Assembly (NCBI GenBank): GCA_031763025.1
Contig: JASSKH010000044.1
Location: 1,364,001-1,428,000, forward strand
Length of the DNA: 64,000 nt
Direction: 5' to 3'
Source of the DNA: Macrocystis pyrifera
Lineage: Eukaryota > Sar > Phaeophyceae > Laminariales > Laminariaceae
The notes below the pieces were generated by a model. It searched no databases and was not told the DNA's origin. It saw only the letters and a program-made list of their open reading frames with translations. The number at the start of each line of letters is the position of its first letter. Within the stretch, counting starts at the first letter, position 1. The translations under genes were made by a program, and so were the position numbers. Shown here in pieces: positions 12,376 to 24,172 of this stretch.

Positions 12376-13146
12376 CTATGGCCCCGTGTAATACAGCTTT
12401 CTATTGTTTACTCTTGTGTATTACGTATTTTTTTTTTATATTATTTGCCTTCTGACAATGTACAGGGCGTTATTCATTCAAGATGAAAAAACTAACATAA
12501 TTCGTCGAAAACTCTCAATTTTATCCAACCTTTTCCCCTTCCTTACGTATTGAGAGAAATTTCTGCGTGTCAAAACTATTGACCACACAGCTTGTATTTC
12601 TCTAGATCTCAACACGCGGCTTTGACTAATAGTCTATGGTCGTGCTGTATGTGGACTGGTACAAAGAACGCTTTATAGGTTAAGAACACAGACACATATT
12701 GTCACAAAACTATCGGCACATGAAAGGAACTTTGCCGACACCTCGCAACCTGCAGGCACCTGTTGACAAGTAGCGTGTGTAAGTACGGTTGGTGTGTACG
12801 CGGTAAGGTTGTCACGCCCACATGCGTGCCGGATGGATGGGCCTGTCGCCGCCACGCCTATCCAAACCCCTGATAGTTTCTTTCAGTCTAAGCCCTCCAC
12901 GGTTGGTCTTTGGTGGTATTTGTTCGTTTTGCTTCTTGTTGTATTGTCCGCCACATGTCCTTCGGAGGGACAAGATATATGCTGGTCATACTTGTTTCAA
13001 TTTGTTTTACTTAGTTTTTTCGATTTCTCTCTTTCATAGAATGTGTGTGTCGTGCCTGTCGTATCCAGCATGATGACATTGCGTTACATTTTGTACTCTG
13101 CTTGCGGCGTACCAGGTATCAAAGTCTGTATCCCTGTACCGTAGTT
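12376..13146. other. AT-rich spacer with an R2 scrap
   Basis: The sequence is T-rich from 12,420 to 12,600 and around 12,900-13,040, with no coding signature. Around 13,040-13,080 a short stretch with GTCGTGCCTGTCGTATCCAG resembles the R2 repeat at 32,120-32,150. Confidence 0.4.
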
Positions 13147-14822
13147 TTATAACGACAGGGTTTGTATCTTGACAAAATTAAAGACTCCGCATGGACACTT
13201 GTTGGGCTGGATGTCGGCGCGAAAAAGAGACGCTGTTTTCGGATCGTCGTTTCGGTGTTGTTGCAACGTGTCATCCTGAGGCTTTCGCCTACGAGAGGGT
13301 GGCGTGGTCAGCGCAACGTCTCGGTGGTGAGCCGTTCGGAGCTTGGCAAAGTGCTTCGCTCTGAGGGTCCACGTCACACACCCGTACAGCATCGTCTCAA
13401 TCACTTCAGCCTTGAGTATTCGGACTTTCAGGCTAAACAGGCGGTCGCCCTATCACGCAACTCCGGGCCGAACCGTTCGAGGCATGCTTGCATGAGACGG
13501 ATCCGTCGGTCTATTTCGAGCGAGAGGTCAGCGCTTTCTTGGATAATGCCCCCTAGGAATAAGACCTGGGGCGCCTGTGTATACCTCTGGCCTGCTGCCT
13601 CGATGAAGAGCGGTGGGGCGAGGGTTGTCTGGTCTGGAGAGCTTACAAGCAATTGTTATCGTTTTCGTTTTCGTTACTGTGATGCTTGCTGCTTCGAATA
13701 TATTAACGATGACCATCATCCTTTTTGCGAGTCCTTCAGACGACTTCGAAAACCATCCTGCGTCACCGGCGTACAACATGCCCCATACAGCCCTTCGCAC
13801 GCATGCCAACGGCTCCTGCGCCTCTGTTCTGACTACTCCAGCATCCTTGACTAGGACCAAATCCCTGACGACGGATTCGTATTTGCTGAAGCGTACCAGT
13901 ACGACGTGTAACGCGGGAGCGAAAAACACGTAGAACGGCAATGGCGATGGCACGGAGCCTTGTCGCAGCCCCTGTGTGGCTTCAAACCAATCCGAGTTCT
14001 CGCCGTCATCCGTACGCACGTGAGCCCGCATGTCGTCGTGGACATTGCGGATAATTGTAAGCAGCTTGACTGGTACGCCAGAGCGTGTGAGTACCTTCCA
14101 CAGGAGCTCTCATTATTGTCCCTTTTTGCGACAGGCCATGGCACCACCTGAGGCAAAACCTTCACCGGCATTTTCCACGGCATACCACGGAACCTTCCAC
14201 GGATCTCCACGGCATACCCCTAGCCCTAACCCTAACCTAGGTGCTGTGGACATTGGGGTGCCGTGGAGGTTGCCGTTATATGCCGTGGGGTTGCCATGGA
14301 ATGCCGTGGTGGCTGTCGCGAGGGCTACCATGGTACCACCCATGGCATGCCGGGCACCCCCCACGGCGTAGCATAGCATCATTTTTCACCGCACGAAATG
14401 CTGTGGGGATGCCATGATATGCCATGGGTGGTACTATGGCAATGCCACGGCAAGCCACGAAAACGTCACCCTGGATTTTGCTCTGTCGTCCGAGCTCTCG
14501 CAACCGGCGCACGACGGACATCATATCAATCGTTGGTCGTGCGGGGCGGGAGCCGCACTGTTTCCCCGGCAGTAATCCTTCGGTCTCGCAGTAGTTGCTA
14601 AGGCGGCTCGCGACGATTGTCACCAACACGTGGCCTGCGCTAGCAACAACCGATATCCTTCTGCAGTTGTTGCAGTCAGTTCGGTCCTTCGTTTTGTGAC
14701 AGACCTTCATGATCGCGCCTTTCCATTGCTGCGGGACATCTCCTGTTACCCAAACATTGACAAGGTTGTCGTGAAAGCAATGGACAAATGCGGGGTGGTC
14801 GATTTATAGGCGTTCGGCCGGT
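13147..14822 (-). pseudogene. LINE reverse transcriptase, copy A (5'-truncated, interrupted)
   Basis: This is a non-LTR retrotransposon reverse transcriptase read on the - strand and collinear with copy B at 60,462-62,040. Landmarks from the 5' side: LPAE remnant at the 14,822 edge, WVTGDVPQQWKGA near 14,715-14,755, the NYRGISL-type block (NCRRISVVASAGHVL) near 14,625-14,670, and the fingers segment LLPGKQCGSRPARPTIDMM. An interruption at about 14,130-14,458 follows. Then come LRQGSVPSPL near 13,940-13,970 and the catalytic box in mutated form, YAGD instead of YADD, near 13,780. The downstream block MLYGCVTWTLRAKHFAKL, typical of the thumb-side region, starts at 13,395. The frame changes repeatedly. 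No endonuclease domain is visible. The left edge in copy B continues further, so copy A is 5'-truncated, as LINE copies usually are. Confidence 0.75.
14130..14458. repeat. CCATGG/GCCGTGG-rich palindromic insertion
   Basis: Inside LINE copy A, sequence present in copy B is replaced by about 330 bp of overlapping near-palindromes such as CCATGGAATGCCGTGG and GCCATGATATGCCATGG, read equally well on both strands. At 14,217-14,240 it contains CCCTAGCCCTAACCCTAACC, resembling an interstitial telomere-type run. The outer ends are loosely inverted (CCATGGCACCACC and GGTGGTACTATGG), so this may be a foldback or MITE-like insertion. No clear target duplication was seen. Confidence 0.6.
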
Positions 14823-16697
14823 AGTTACCTATTTATTGCTGGGACTTGTCGACACGCCACGTATATAATTATAGTTGTTGAGCGTACGATGTAGCATCGT
14901 CACGCCATCAAGCACGCGGCATTTTCCTATCGCCGCCACCCTCAAGTGGCAAAAGGATAAGCCGGAGATTAGCAGACTAAGGCATGTGTCCGCTGCGGGT
15001 GGTGTCTCAGTGTATGGCAAGGGGAGGCAACAATTGTGAGGAACCATGTTTGACGAAAACAGGAAGGAGACAGCCGACAGGGTAGCGAGGAATCAGACCC
15101 ACCATTAAGGAGACCCTGTCTAGACCACTCGTAGCGCAAACTCTTGCGCCTGCTTTGAATGCGACGCTGTTGTGTTTTGGTTTCCCTCTAATTTTTCACT
15201 TTGATTCTTGTACTTGTGACCTGTTTGCTGGGTGTGTTTTTCTTCTTGTTTTTCTGTTATGTTTTTCAATCAATTTTGTACTATGTTGTCCGTGGCAGCT
15301 CCGCCAGGGGGGGCACGACAGCGATGCTACACTCCCTCGTATTGTTATAATATTTCTATTTTGTTGGGGTAGATTGTGGCCTTTGCTTCCTGTCCTTCCC
15401 TACGTGAATTTTTCACATCTTTTGTACTGTTTTTCGATATTGTATACCTGGTATTATTGTGTAATATTTAATCTGTCGCCCGTGTTATGGTACTTCTTTG
15501 AATGATGCAGAAATGCCCGTAATTTGGCAGGTACCTGGGTAAAGATTTTGGGATTGTACATGTAGTACTTGGGAGGCGTATCCTAGACGGAAAACCAGGG
15601 GTGTTCCGGGGACGTCATGTATGTACCCAAGGGGGGTCGTGAAAACCACGGACTCTCGGATTCCGTATTTGTACGAACTCCGGTACCCAAGCACTGTTGT
15701 ATTGGGCCTCCTATTTGTACTCGCTTCCCCCCACCCGCTTCCACCAGCCTGCAAAGCAGGGCAGGGAGAGGGACCAACAACACGCGCACCCTAACAGCAG
15801 CGGGAGAAACCGCACACGTCGCCGGCGTCAGCTCTCTATCAGCTGTGCATCAGCTCTCCATAGGAGTGCACTACGCATGGCTAGAGAGAAAGATACGCAG
15901 ACTGCCAAGCGAGCTTCCCCCGACGCCTGTCGGTGCACGCCTCCAACTAGTGAACACCGCCAACAGCTGTAGAATTATGACAGTAGTCGTCGGTAGAAGT
16001 ACAGTAATATCTTGCTGTAATGTTCACTCACGAACAACACGCGAGCAACCGACAGAGTATACCCCTGCTGGGCGTGCTACGTAGGCGTAGTTATGTAGTT
16101 TTACATTTTGATAGTTAATGGCAAGCATCTTCGCCCGCGACCAGGAGAAAACACAGCCGGTTGTAGCCGTTCCAGCCCCGTCGCCAGGCACCGGGGAAGG
16201 TATGGCGGGCGGAAGTCGTGGAATTCAAGAGGGTCGTAGAGCATAAACCCAGGCAAGGTGTTTTCGCTGTTGGTTCAGACGTTTCGCGGCCCGTGGTGTA
16301 CGTAAGATGCACGACACATTTTCTGAAAAAGTGTGATATTGTTGTTGACACTTTACATATCATTTTTATATACCATAACTACGCACGTAGTCTAACTCCG
16401 GTGGTGTCATTGCTAACGCTAACCAGGCGTCAAAGGCCGTCGTTGTCCCGCGTTTGTTCGAGTATATTCTCTGCGAGCGAAGGATCTCAAACCGTAAATG
16501 CGCCCACGCATACACGTGTCATTGACCCGCTGATCGAACTGGACTCTCGCGAGGGTCTGAAAGCATCTAATCCACATCTGCACAACAGTAAAAGTCCAGG
16601 GTCGATAGAGGCCGTTCTTCTTGTAGGCAACCCGTGCCTCGCTGGGTCGTCGTCTGGACGGGCAGCTGGTCCAGTGAAGTAAATGAAACATTGGGCA
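14823..16697. other. no recognisable gene
   Basis: From 15,150 to 15,500 the + strand is T-rich, giving a hydrophobic 116-codon frame that is explained by composition. The 155-codon frame at 15,617-16,084 and the 154-codon frame at 16,218-16,682 show no motif I know. Nothing else is supported. Confidence 0.4.
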
Positions 16698-16719
16698 GGA
16701 GGGGGGGGGGGGGGCGTAT

Positions 16720-17322
16720 TCATTTGTTGCTTGCCTTAGTCATTTGACCATTGACCACGCATTCCTTTCGAGACGGAGCACCGTTCCTACTCCTAATAGA
16801 GACACCTCCAACAATTGGGCGCTCATTACGTTGTTTCCATATATTACATAGAAACGTTTTGCTAATCTTATCCCCTTCCTGTTGGGCCTCCTGTGGCCAG
16901 TATCTATCTCCTAGGATAGCGATCGTTTTCTCGCTGCTATTCATTGTATCAAACACCTCCATGTCACATTCGTCTTTTTTCCTCATCTCCTCTTCCAACA
17001 CATCCCGTTCCTCCTTGTATATTTCACATTCTCCTACTATGTGAGTTCTACTCTCTATTGCTTTGCCACACGGGCACATCTGTGCGTCTACTTCCTCCTC
17101 TTCCCGGCTACTGGTGTACCTCTTTCTTCTTTCTGGCAGGTCCAGGTCCCCTACACGAAAGCGCAGTTTCAGCGTTTGGGGGGGGGGGGGGGGGGGGGGT
17201 AAAAAATCAGCGGGGAGGGGGGGGGGAGTGGATGCATTGTTTTCGGGGGGAGGGGGAGGGGATGCTATTTCGGGGACAGGTGGAGTGGTGGTGGCATTTA
17301 TATCACCATCAGGGGAAGGCAA
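16720..17322 (-). pseudogene. LINE 3' ORF end with C-x-C-x8-H-x4-C zinc motif
   Basis: A 200-codon frame is open on the - strand. Residues 1-50 are a proline-rich run partly caused by a C/G homopolymer. From residue 51 the sequence is typical of the C-terminal end of plant-style and algal LINE reverse transcriptases: basic LPERRKRYTS, then Cys83, Cys85, His94 and Cys99 in the spacing C-x-C-x8-H-x4-C, then an acidic helix, a DRYWPQ segment and a short basic tail. In such elements this zinc ribbon follows the reverse transcriptase and is thought to help bind nucleic acid. The catalytic domain is absent, so this is a 5'-truncated copy or a fragment. The frame upstream (17,298-17,639) reads through as protein-like but is unrecognised. 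Confidence 0.6.
17178..17199 (+). repeat. 22-bp poly-G tract
   Basis: There are twenty-two consecutive G residues on the + strand, followed within 90 bp by more G-runs (17,216-17,227 and 17,246-17,262). A second run of 14 G lies at 16,701-16,714, so the LINE fragment is bracketed by G-runs. These could form G-quadruplexes, and run length may be unreliable in the assembly. Confidence 0.8.
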
Positions 17323-17639
17323 CGATCGGGGGGTATTTGCTCAAGATTCCACGCCTTTGTCGGCCACTCTCTTTCCTGGACCCCATCGCCGAATCTATCA
17401 CCTTCCAGCTCCGCAAATGCCGCCGTGGCCGTTGACGCTCCTGCTGGTATGGCGTCCAGGCCACATTTCGTCTCTCCATTGCCCACCTTGGACGTCTCAC
17501 TTTCGCGCACTCCTCGTTGGGTGGGCTGGTCGTACGGGGGCAAACAATACCGTCTTAAACGTAGGTTAGCTATCAGCTCGCCCCGGTTGATTTGAGCAGT
17601 AGGATTGGCGGCCTCGAACACAATTGACCCAAGGCTCAC

Positions 17640-18890
17640 GAACTTGGTGGCTTTATTTCACACCTGGCATGCGGCCTCAGTATCAAAGAGTGTCCCTGTC
17701 CATACGTTTCGTCATCAGGCACATGGTCTTCCTCTTGACGTCAGGAACTGTGGATGCAAACGAATAACTGACTAAAAAGGTATCTGCCATCATCTTTGAA
17801 AGGTTGTTCCCCGATCTGGAAACGTTACGTTGTTTGGCCTTTTGTTGTTTTTTTTCTTACGTTAGTGGGTGACAGAATGGAAAATTTTGTGGACCCATGC
17901 CATCGAGCGGCTATAAAGTAGCCGTCAGCGGTGTTGGAGCCAGAAAAGGAGCGACGACTGACACACGTCAATCACTGGGGAAGACTTCAACATATCTGAG
18001 CAGAGAGCAGAGAGCCCTCCTTGGCGTTAGGGGGTTCAGAACCGACCACCAGTCACGAAGCTTGGGTTCCTCCGACTTTGAGCGTTTCCCTATTGTTGTT
18101 TCAGATTTCCGCTGTGTCTTTCTTTCAACGAAACTAGCACGATGACGGTTTCCGTTTTCTGACGAAGTACAAGAAAGGTACATTATTTACACTCAACATA
18201 CCTACGTATTCGTACCTATTTATGACTCTTTTATCCTATATGAGGTAGTCAGTGGGGTCTCTCGCCACGGTGGCACAACGGTCGGTTGTAACATGTGTTG
18301 GGCCTCTGTAGGATGTTCCATGCTCGTCCCTCAGCATTTGGCCCGCCTATGCTTATACCGCATTCCAGCGACTTGGTGATGTCCCAACGCTCTTCTTGCG
18401 CGCACTGCGCAAACAGCCTGGGGCGTGCCAAATATCTCGTGCGTCTCCGAAATTATTTTGCCGTTGACACCATGTTGTCGATGACATTGTTGTCTCAGCA
18501 CTAATCCGTGCATTTGACGTAACGACATCCACCACACACAGTGTCCCGTTACCGATTCTTCATCCCCTAAATGGAGGGATGCATGTGATGTAGCCACAGG
18601 CCCCGAGGCAGCGCAATACAAGCGTACTGACAGAAACGCGAGAAGCAATAGTTAAGGCAAACGTTCATGATGAGAAGATTACGGCGGTTGAAGCCGCGGC
18701 GCGATCTCCAGCAACGATACCGCTGCGGAAGGTATGAAAACCCGAACCTCAGTAGCAGATCGCTCACTGGTTGTGGTTCGTGGAGCCAACGGTGCCCGGG
18801 AGGATACGAAGCCGCCTTCGGATCACAAACCCTTCAGCAAATTTTCCTCCTCCCACAACTCCGATGCAAGCAAGGCGGTTGTCTCTGGAT
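17640..18890. other. no recognisable gene; one coding-like - strand stretch
   Basis: The - strand at 18,331-18,648 (105 codons) and 18,249-18,431 reads like protein but changes frame and matches no family I know. Nothing else is supported. Confidence 0.35.
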
Positions 18891-18897
18891 TGAGTGA

Positions 18898-18966
18898 TTG
18901 TATTTCCTACTGAGCTATAGAAGGGGAAAAGATTGATCGATTTCCCAGCCCAGGGTACTCCTTATA
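18898..18966 (-). repeat. second tRNA-derived family (SINE-2), fragment
   Basis: The segment CCTACTGAGCTATAGA followed by CCCAGCCCAGGG and CCTTAT matches 19,187-19,248 closely. On the - strand it contains an A-box-like TAGCTCAGTAGG. The B box half is missing here. Confidence 0.55.
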
Positions 18967-19138
18967 ACCCCCTCTCCCCCCCTCTGAACGGCGGGATCTT
19001 TGGGGCGTCAGAACCGTATACCTGGTACGTCTGTACGCTGACCTACCCGCTTCGTTTAATTTCATGGGTAACCAGGGAGATGTGATCCTTTTTTTTTTTG
19101 TAGGCACGCGCAAGCATTTCTGTAAAAGAAACGTTCGA

Positions 19139-19250
19139 AGTGAGGTTCGAACCCGTGACCTGGACGACGTCAAATGTGATGGTATTACCTACTGAGCTAT
19201 AGAGGGGTAAAAATTCGATCGACTACCCAGCCCAGGGAAATCCTTATGAC
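19139..19250 (-). repeat. second tRNA-derived family (SINE-2)
   Basis: Read on the - strand, an A box (TAGCTCAGTAGG, about 19,187-19,198) is followed 34 bases later by a B box (GGTTCGAACCTC, about 19,142-19,153). This is the internal promoter layout of a tRNA gene. The acceptor and D stems do not pair properly, so it is probably a SINE head or tRNA pseudogene and not a working tRNA. Flanking sequence shared with 18,898-18,966 supports a repeat family. It differs from the main SINE family of this window. Confidence 0.55.
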
Positions 19251-22200
19251 AATTGATGCTGTCCGGCACGGTTTTCAAATCTCCACCCCATTGGCTAATT
19301 TCCAATTAGCTGGGGCCCGCAATGCCACGGACAAGACTTCTTTCACATACTACGAAACGTCACCGCGAGGGCTTCAGGGCTTTGGTTCGACACCCTATTT
19401 TTTGGCGTCGTCAAAATTGGAAACTTCCACTTGTTCGTAATCGTCTACATGTACGTAACATATTTGATATCAGCTGTACGGGGCATTTGTTGGTTGCGTT
19501 CGAATATCATGCAATTCGTTGTCAGGGATTCGTTTCTGTTTTGGGTAATTACGGTTCGCCAAACGTTGAGGCATGCGACCGGCACAACAGTAGTCCAATG
19601 ACCCGATTTGGGAAAAGGTCGTATCCATGTGGTTTTCTGCGTACTCTCATATTGAGAAGGGAACGAAGGACCAACCATTGCAGATTATGAACATATGTGC
19701 GGGATTTCTCTCTGGGTGAAGAGACTTATTTATAATGTTCTGTCGCAAGAGTCATGGATGTGATATACGCTTCATATACTCGTACGTATAAAATATGCGT
19801 AGTAGCCCTAGGAATAATATGGTGGCCTGGGAGGCAAAAAGAAAGTTGTGGCAGTCCAGGAGGTCGTTCGACTATTGGTGTATTTTGGGAGAGGAGCAAC
19901 CGAGAAAAATATCGATATTGATCTGTGTGTTGAGGGTCTGTGGGTGTGTGTTTGTTCGACATACCTTTTTCCTTTCAGCACGAGATGACATGTATTACCA
20001 TGGATGATATGTATTTTTGCTTCACGTCTTCATCTCCCTGCAATGTTCCAACCCGAGGGATCATCTCCCTCTCCGCGAGACGACCCGAACCCTAGGCACG
20101 ATATTGCATCAAACCAATCCATGTCTCGCGACAAGCTATCGCTCCAACTGGTTGCATACAAAACCTCCTTAAGGGCCGTTCGAGTATCCCGTTATTCACT
20201 ATGCGGTGAAATTAGTCTATTGACGCACAAGTCACGAAGAATTGACCCAGTATGCTCGGTCGTGCCTACAGGTACGGTTTTACAAAATTGTTGACGGAAA
20301 AAACGAGCTACCATCTGTGTCATCTGTTTCGTGGCGCAGGCGTTCCTCTTCCGAAGTTCTGAGGTACGGTATTTAGCTCTCAGCTATATGGAATTGAAAA
20401 CTCAACCAGGAACGCCTCCATTTTAGCTGTGCCAGCCTGTTTGTGAGTGTGGTCTTCGCTTAGACATCTAGAGAACAGTTGTTTCGACCCCGTTGGCATG
20501 ATGCTGTCCGGTGTCACTCATCCTATTGACAACACCATGACGAAGGCTGGTAGATACGTTAGGTGCAGCGCACGGGTACGAACGCCAGAGAACGTCCGTG
20601 CTACGGATTTGGAGTTGGTTCCGAACCTCGGTCATGATAGTTGAAAGAGGATTCGATCGTACTCCAACCTCAGCGATACGGTCCGTTAGCGACTCTGTAA
20701 AAATGTGGGCAAGTATGCTACCAGATATATTATAGAAGGCAAGAAAGTGCTAGCAACTTAGACGCGTTGGAAACGAGAAACACACAGAAGCAACAAAACA
20801 AGGCAGAAGTTGTAAAAACTTGAAAGATCTTGACTCGGTAGAAGACTCGCAACTCGTTCCTGCTCGGCGCCTCCGACAGGGGAAGGGTCGACCAATTCCT
20901 CGACAAGAATTCTCCAAGTAGAACTTACACCTTTGTGTATTCGACACTATTCTTGGCGCGCACTGGTTGGATGCTAGACGAGGTAGACCTGTTAGCCATT
21001 GATTGATTACGTAGGGTGAGGGTGAGAGTTAGGGTATTAAATAAATCGTAGGTGGCGTCCGATGTTGCGCGTCCCGTTAATGGTTCCGGGGGGGGGTAGG
21101 AGTGAAGCATCCCCGGCTCCTCGTAAGGTCTGAAACAAAAAATTACCTCCCCAAATACAATATCAACAAATTATTTGAGGAAACAAAAGTGCGCATTGAC
21201 GGTTTCAACCTGTTTAGGCCTGATGAGAAGTTCAGCGAAACGCAGAAAGAGGGGATGGGCCGACAAAGTTCCAAGGTTCAACGAAACGCAAGATCACGCT
21301 GACGCTTTCGACGTGTAGTATGTTGAGCAGTGGCGGTCACGAATTCGCCGTCATATGTTCTGAAGTTATTCGTGCCACCGAGTTACACGTTTGCAATATA
21401 CTCCAAAAGGCAGGGCTGGCCGTGAAAACTGTATTTTTCTAATCTTCTATCAACGCTAGTGAATTGGATGTGGGCTGGCGGCTCGAACGGTGAGAATTAT
21501 TGGGGTGGCTCTCACGACTCCGGCAACCAAATGTCTAGAACTCATGATTGAAATTTGATAATCATCTATGCGAAAGCGGCCTTTCACTGAGGATATCCAA
21601 AAATGGAATATTCCAACGACGTATCCCCCGGTAGGAGTTCCACAGTTTAAGCCATGTTTTCCTGACAGGTTGAAACCCTTCCAGCGAGTAGCAACCGGTT
21701 ACCGTTACCACTATCACACTGGGGTGATAGGTTAACACACACCCTCCGACGATGTTTTAAGCTCTGCTGTTCGAAAGCGGGGAGGGCGTATACGCCGAGA
21801 GATGCGTCCATAAAACATCTCTCGACGAAATCTTTCCAAAGCTATGATTTGCGTTGTGTGTGTGTGCGAGCCCCCATGGTTTGGGGGAAACCGGGTCCGG
21901 AGTTCGTGACTGGGGATGTTTTTTATTTTGCGTGTTTTACTGTAGTTTTTGACGTATTCCAATGCAGCATACCAGGCCATTCCGGTTCATGACTATCCAG
22001 GGCACGAGATTATTGGTCGATTTGCGCAAGCAAACGTCTTTAAGTTCATGATAGAGGTGAGATATTGCGCTCCCCATGCGAGGGTCCCAGATACGAAAAC
22101 GCTACCCCTCTAAGGTGGGCTTTTCGTTTTTTCTCGGTGAGGTGAAGATCGACCTGGGAGGACCTTCTTTCTCCTGGGGACGGCTCTGTCTAGTAATATG

Positions 22201-23635
22201 CTTTTTTTTTTTCTCACGTAAACTGTAGTGTTTTGCGGTAGGCTACGATTATCTAAGCGACCTGCGACGGGAGATACCAAGCGTAAAACTGAAAGAAGGC
22301 ACGACTTGGTGATACAATAAAAAATAGTTTAAGAGGTGCTAGGTTCGTAACCGCGCGGTGCGACTGTAGTATAGGGCTGACATTAATACTCAAGAAACGT
22401 AAGCTTTCAGCATACAATATGCACTCCCCTGCTGAGCCCTGTTGGCGACCGCCTGGAAAGGAGTGCCCCGCATTGGGAACGAGAAGTCATGCCAAAACAA
22501 AGATAAAGGACACTGGTTCACGCCAGCTAAAAAAAGGTTGGCTCCGCAGAAAAGATGACCATTGTCCTGTACACCCCCTCGTGTCTGACAGTGGACGAGA
22601 CCGATCACCGACGGTCTCCACGAACCAAAATATAGCATGCAACCGGTAAACGCCCTAAAACAAAATAACTGTCTGAAGACTGATTCTCGGAAACTTGCGT
22701 TGACGCGTTCCACGATAGAGGTAACACATTTCCACCAGACTGCGTTCTGAATGACGGGGTTCCGTAAGCCAAAAATCGTAGGAATGCCAACCGTGTTTCG
22801 AAAAATGACGTTTTAATATACCTGGGTCATGGAATACTTCATCGGGATGCGACTTGACTTTTGCTGAAGTCAGTTTTCGCGTGAGGTATTGATCTCTTTT
22901 AAGTGAGGAGCCTCCGAAAAGTCAGGGTAGATCTCCATATGTAGAACGCTTCCTTTCTTTACAGCATCCAACAAACCCACCGTAAAAGCATTAGATATAT
23001 GGCATCCTGAGCACCGCACGAGGCAGAAGCCTCCTGCACTGAAACGATGAGTTCCTCCTCCTCCCCGCATACATACACGCAACCCCTCTCGTTAACAGCC
23101 TATCGAATGCACCGGAAAGTCGTGTACATTTTTCAATCGGGGATTTATCCTCAATCCCCCCTCGTGCACTGCCGAAACGAATTAAACAATCAAGCCATGA
23201 TGGTACGAACCGACCTCCTAAAGATATCCTTGCGATACTACCGCAGCGGTTAAGCGGGACCCAGGCCTCTCGCCTCGCCCTTTCCTCGCGTATTGCCGAG
23301 AGCATACAAACAGTCATCCCTTGGGGTACCACGCCTCCGGCTCGTACAAATAGATCCTGGCGTTACAATCTCAGCACCTGGAGTAAGATTTGCGTTAAAA
23401 CATCCCACCACCTGAAGGGGGGAATGGCATTGTCGATCCACCTCTGTTTCGTGCCCAACTAAAAGCAACCAAACCTTAAAAGGCTGGCCTGGTATAACAC
23501 GGGATCACCCCCTTCGCTAGCGCTTAAGCTGGACGAAATTGCACCGGTGGTTGCAGTTCACCACCTTTCTCTCGCGCACGTCTAAAAGCTAAACAAAACG
23601 CCTCCAATCTTGGTACTACGGTCTGTGCGGGTCCG
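19251..23635. other. 4.4 kb with no recognisable gene or repeat
   Basis: Short open frames occur on both strands but none has a family signature. The longest are 122 codons at 19,322-19,690 (+), 113 at 22,991-23,332 (-) and 107 at 22,390-22,713 (-). Isolated T-runs (22,201-22,213) and a G-run near 21,090 are the only simple features. It lies downstream of the transporter gene. Confidence 0.4.
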
Positions 23636-23639
23636 CTTG

Positions 23640-23930
23640 CTCGCTCATTCATTCGCAACCGAGCTCGCCAGCTTGTTGGTAGGTCTGGCTCGTTACCTTG
23701 CTTGCTTGGAATAGCTGATTCTCGTGGCTCGCTAGCTAGCTGTCTCGCTAGCTGGTTTGGTAGTTGGCTTTCCGGCTGGTTTACCGGCTGGTTGTCTCGC
23801 TTACTTGCTTGTTCGTTAGCTCTAGCGCGCTGCCTTGCTTGCGAGTGTGCTCGCTGGCGTACTCTCTAGCATAGTCGTTCCCTAGGCTGCTTGCTCGCTG
23901 GCGTGCTCGCGGACTACGTTTGCTTACTGC
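23640..23930. repeat. GCTxGCTxG low-complexity tract 3' of the transporter
   Basis: The stretch is a continuous run of imperfect 4-base GCT-N words, with many GCTCGCT and GCTAGCT units, ending just before the transporter stop codon. A closely similar tract at 63,815-63,950 lies in the same position relative to the stop of the paralogue at the right edge. It should be in or just past the 3' UTR of both genes. Confidence 0.65.
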
Positions 23931-23935
23931 CTGGC

Positions 23936-24172
23936 CTATTTTCGTCTGATGTCGAGACCGACGGCGATGGGAACTATGACCATGACAGCGCACCCGAATG
24001 CAACAAGGGCCTTGCATCCCGTCCGGTAGGCACCGATACTATTCCCCTCGAGGTCATCCCGGTCTACTATCCCCTTGGTCGCTTGTAAGTAGGCAAGGGC
24101 AGGGACGACGAAACCCGTTAGAGACGCTGTGATTCCTCCCGTGAGGTCCAGAACGTAGCCGAATAAATCGCC
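23936..24172 (-). CDS. transporter exon 6, C-terminus
   Basis: The acceptor is TCGATTGCAG before 24,172 and the stop is TAG at 23,936-23,938. It encodes LFGYVLDLTGGITASLTGF, the highly conserved V-x-x-L-x-G family segment, then TM11 with VVPALAYL and a final span (VAFGCAVMVIVPIAVGL) ending in a short basic tail. Seventy-eight codons plus stop. Confidence 0.85.
   Translation of the reverse strand, partial: GDLFGYVLDLTGGITASLTGFVVPALAYLQATKGIVDRDDLEGNSIGAYRTGCKALVAFGCAVMVIVPIAVGLDIRRK

Noticed and set aside
14217..14240. A chromosome end or telomere
   Set aside because: Only about three CCCTAA-type units lie within a palindromic insertion in a LINE; it is at most an interstitial run.
15155..15505. 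A hydrophobic 116-codon membrane protein
   Set aside because: The sequence is T-rich throughout, which produces Phe/Leu codons by composition; no start context, splice signals or family signature.
19139..19210. A possible functional tRNA gene on the - strand
   Set aside because: D and acceptor stems do not pair and no credible anticodon stem could be drawn.
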